From JASGCP01 sp965263285 (lineage in GTDB: Bacteria > Bacteroidota > Bacteroidia > Chitinophagales > Chitinophagaceae), in assembly GCA_965263285.1 (NCBI GenBank), contig CBDHHD010000016.1, positions 434,001-498,000 on the forward strand: 64,000 nt of DNA, read 5' to 3'. Made by a program: the position numbers and the translations under genes. Positions 62,801 through 64,000 of the stretch are shown here, piece after piece. The notes below the pieces were generated by a model, which saw only the letters and a program-made list of their open reading frames with translations, searched no databases and had not been told where the DNA came from. Positions within the stretch are counted from its first letter, which is position 1; each line of letters begins with the position of its first letter.

Positions 62801-62993
62801 CCGCCGTACTAAATCCAAGATATTTTAAAAAATCTCTGCGGGGGGTAGTTTTTTGTAAAAAATTTTTACCATCAGAATCGTTTTCTACTTCAAATGGTAA
62901 GGAAGTAGGAAACTCATCCTTCGTGCTTTTTTGAAAAGCTTTCGATTGAGTATGTTCTCCAAAACTTTTCCAATGCTTTTTATTATGTTTCAT
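59811..62993 (-). CDS. actB: Alternative complex III subunit ActB (molybdopterin-like plus Fe-S)
   Basis: This 1060-aa ActB is the large peripheral subunit. An N-terminal twin-arginine-like signal (TPRRDFLKYLGFSTAAAVVA) is followed by a molybdopterin-oxidoreductase-like part, which in characterised complexes lacks the cofactor. A C-terminal ferredoxin-like part binds Fe-S clusters through CIGCGACVVAC, CQQCDNAPCENVCPVG, CANNCPYKVRRF and CSFC with CQQACPTNAI. The normal order actA, actB, actC is followed. The length and motifs are typical of Bacteroidota ActB, where the two parts are fused. Confidence 0.95.
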   Translation of the reverse strand: MKHNKKHWKSFGEHTQSKAFQKSTKDEFPTSLPFEVENDSDGKNFLQKTTPRRDFLKYLGFSTAAAVVAASCKVPIEKSIPFANKPEDIVPGVANWYASTYIDEAGKNVSVLVKVRDGRPIKIEGNDLSIVTKGGTSPKVQASVLSLYDDFQLRYPLKNGKESSFNEVDSDIAQQLQQLNGKPIVLLTSTINSPSTLDIINKFLLKYPGSKHVMYDPTSFSGMRLANEICYGKRDIPTYHLDEAKVIVSIGADFLNDWLSPIEHAQEYVAGRKINEKRPEMSKHIQFDCIPTLAGSNADERYLCAPSQLHLIVLSLWYAIQNQSLALELTDQNLIKAVQDAAKRLVDSRGYSVVLCGSNDTQIQVLVNAINELLNHKADWNSTYNSSKGIDGDFAQLVNDMNNGSVGALFLYNVNPVYTWYESDKVKSGMKKVNCCVSFNRKVNETDLLCQYQIPNHHYLESWGDSEVKSNCYSFVQPTINPLFKTRQMEDSLLKWMGNNTSYASYIEAFWSQKLPLTLPWWKAVQDGVWNNNVSGASTIATPPVIRHDIVNASVAYIKNLPVNNGGIEVVVYKKIGIGTGHLGANPWQQELPDPISRATWDNYLVVSPSMAKTLLNQDISNEYGADAYEVEPKKKVVTLTVNGVILRLPALIIPGIHHQTVAVALGYGLGANSPIDDNDYVTRKDEIEAAYARIGKASAAVGQNAYPLMSMRNGNLCMFASHVSLSLTNNQYTVALIQTHNYYDADFGKRTEVMKEMLLKEFIENPKEIIEDREKELAPYGGIAHYRNDGTIYKPYDYPGLKWGMSVDLNSCIGCGACVVACIAENNIPIVGKEEVARYHDMHWLRIDRYYSGNDLDNPKVVFQPMLCQQCDNAPCENVCPVGAITHSSEGFNQMTYNRCVGTRYCANNCPYKVRRFNWENYTGADSFPNNQKGFISDVTLDMNSDLVRMVLNPDVTVRCRGVMEKCSFCTQRLQEGKLKAKKEGRSLETGNKGQWDLKVACQQACPTNAIVFGNVNDKNSAISDVRKENPYRTFYSLEQLHTLPNVNYLAKVRNDEEM

Positions 62994-63025
62994 ATAACTT
63001 ACTTATCCTTTTTAATAAATATATA

Positions 63026-64000
63026 TTAATAATGACACTTTGAACAATCTGTACCTCCAATTTGTTCCACTGTAATTCCCTTTGTACTATCCATTGAACC
63101 ATTGGCAAATGCTTGATGATATTTTTGAAAAATACTATAATACCCATTGGTAGAAAATTGTACTTGGGTTGTTCTATGACAATTAATACACCATCCCATA
63201 CTTAACTCAGAAAACTGCCTTACTTCATCCATCTCAGGAATGTTACCATGACACACTTGGCACTGTATTTTACCTACCGCCCAGTGTTGAGAATGGTTAA
63301 AATAAACAAAATGAGGTAATTGATGAATACGAACCCAGGCAATAGGTTCAGCTTTAGAAGCATCCCATGGTTTACCCGGTGTAAAATGAGCATATTGATA
63401 TAATTTTTGAATTTGTTGTGTTCCATCTACTTCATTGCCCTCTCCATCATATATTTTAGCTTGACCTTTATATTCATTTATAGCCATGTGGCAATTCATA
63501 CATATATTAACAGACGGAATAGTCGCCTCCTTCCCTTGATAAACACCTATATGACAATACTGACAATTGATTTGATTAATACCCGCATGAACCTTATGCG
63601 AAAAGAAAATAGGTTGCTTAGGCTCATACCCAATATCTCTACCTAATCCAATTGCTGATTTAGTTAACCAATAGCCAGCTAATAAAAACAATATAATAGC
63701 TACAACGCAAATCAATGTCTTATTTCTATAGAAAGGAATAGGTGGTTCTGATAAAAATCCTTGCTTTTCTTTAGCTATTTTCCTTAAACTACTATTAACA
63801 AACAGTAACGAAAGTGCAAGAATGCCCAAAATCAAAGCTATTATGCCATACACAATATTCATATCTCTTGTTTCTCCTGCTGATTCTGTTGGCGAACCTG
63901 GTGTGGCTTGTTGTGGAGGCTTCCATTCTGAAATATATTTTAATATAGCCCCAATCTCATTATCTGTAAGATTAGGAAACAAGTTCATTTGCGTTTTATT
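63026..64000 (-). CDS. actA: Alternative complex III multihaem cytochrome ActA (partial)
   Basis: Five CXXCH haem-binding motifs are visible in order: CQYCH, CMNCH, CQVCH, CINCH and CSKCH. Two hydrophobic segments precede them (IVYGIIALILGILALSLLFV and LICVVAIILFLLAGYWLT). The reading frame stays open past the internal ATG at 63988 to the window edge (KTQMNLFPNL), so the N-terminal part, which usually carries a further monohaem domain, lies outside. It is the first gene of the act cluster. Confidence 0.93.
   Translation of the reverse strand, partial: NKTQMNLFPNLTDNEIGAILKYISEWKPPQQATPGSPTESAGETRDMNIVYGIIALILGILALSLLFVNSSLRKIAKEKQGFLSEPPIPFYRNKTLICVVAIILFLLAGYWLTKSAIGLGRDIGYEPKQPIFFSHKVHAGINQINCQYCHIGVYQGKEATIPSVNICMNCHMAINEYKGQAKIYDGEGNEVDGTQQIQKLYQYAHFTPGKPWDASKAEPIAWVRIHQLPHFVYFNHSQHWAVGKIQCQVCHGNIPEMDEVRQFSELSMGWCINCHRTTQVQFSTNGYYSIFQKYHQAFANGSMDSTKGITVEQIGGTDCSKCHY

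Overview
The window comes from an AT-rich member of the Bacteroidota, most like the Chitinophagia/Sphingobacteriia side of the phylum. The evidence is: a complete alternative complex III (act) cluster in front of cytochrome c oxidase genes, a GldG-type gliding protein, a PorE-like TPR/propeller/OmpA lipoprotein, a DUF6089 barrel protein next to nadK, tandem OmpH/Skp genes before murI, and candidate promoters with the phylum's -7 motif (TAnnTTTG). No rRNA or tRNA gene was recognised. Much space between genes is filled by decayed mobile DNA, and at least three genes are broken, so the genome looks repeat-rich and degrading.

Layout. 0-3.4 kb: a D-2-hydroxyacid dehydrogenase, a LUD protein and a dead ISL3-family insertion sequence. 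3.5-7 kb: purC, hemE and a large FAD-dependent dehydrogenase. 7-7.8 kb: nested repeat relics. 7.9-13.1 kb: malic enzyme, nadK, a DUF6089 outer-membrane protein and an AraC regulator. 13.1-13.7 kb: an element inside an element with an exact 8-bp target duplication. 14-18.3 kb: an LRR lipoprotein, recN and a PorE-like protein. 18.9-25.8 kb: three tandem paralogous lipoproteins sharing a near-identical N-terminal half but carrying different beta-propeller C-termini. 26.3-31.5 kb: purH, murI, two OmpH/Skp chaperones and an MlaF-like ATPase. 31.5-33.1 kb: a mosaic of repeat pieces running into a broken GH92 glycosidase. 33.1-35.9 kb: arginine deiminase plus a CtlX-type hydrolase. 36.7-45.8 kb: a FUSC protein, glyA, bioA, a small cytochrome c, gldG, a ThiE/TenI-like protein and fhs. 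46.4-49.2 kb: a three-gene ABC exporter. 49.4-52.2 kb: rpmI-rplT, a thiolase and ribF. 52.4-64 kb: a gene fragment, then coxA, coxB and actF to actA on the minus strand, with actA running off the window.

How it works together. The right end encodes the terminal electron-transport chain (quinol to cytochrome c to oxygen). The rest is central metabolism (C1/folate through glyA and fhs, purines through purC and purH, haem, biotin, flavin, NADP) and envelope functions (OmpH, MlaF-like ATPase, PorE-like and GldG proteins, lipoproteins).

The main unusual content is the repeats. A family of roughly 290-480 bp non-coding elements carries the terminal inverted repeats of the resident ISL3-type insertion sequence, and a strong hairpin sits in the centre of the long copies. 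About a dozen copies or relics lie between 7 and 46 kb. They are interleaved with at least two other short inverted-repeat families and with IS256-like ends, and shared junctions suggest recombination between copies. The second unusual feature is the lipoprotein triplet, which looks like a small surface-diversification locus.
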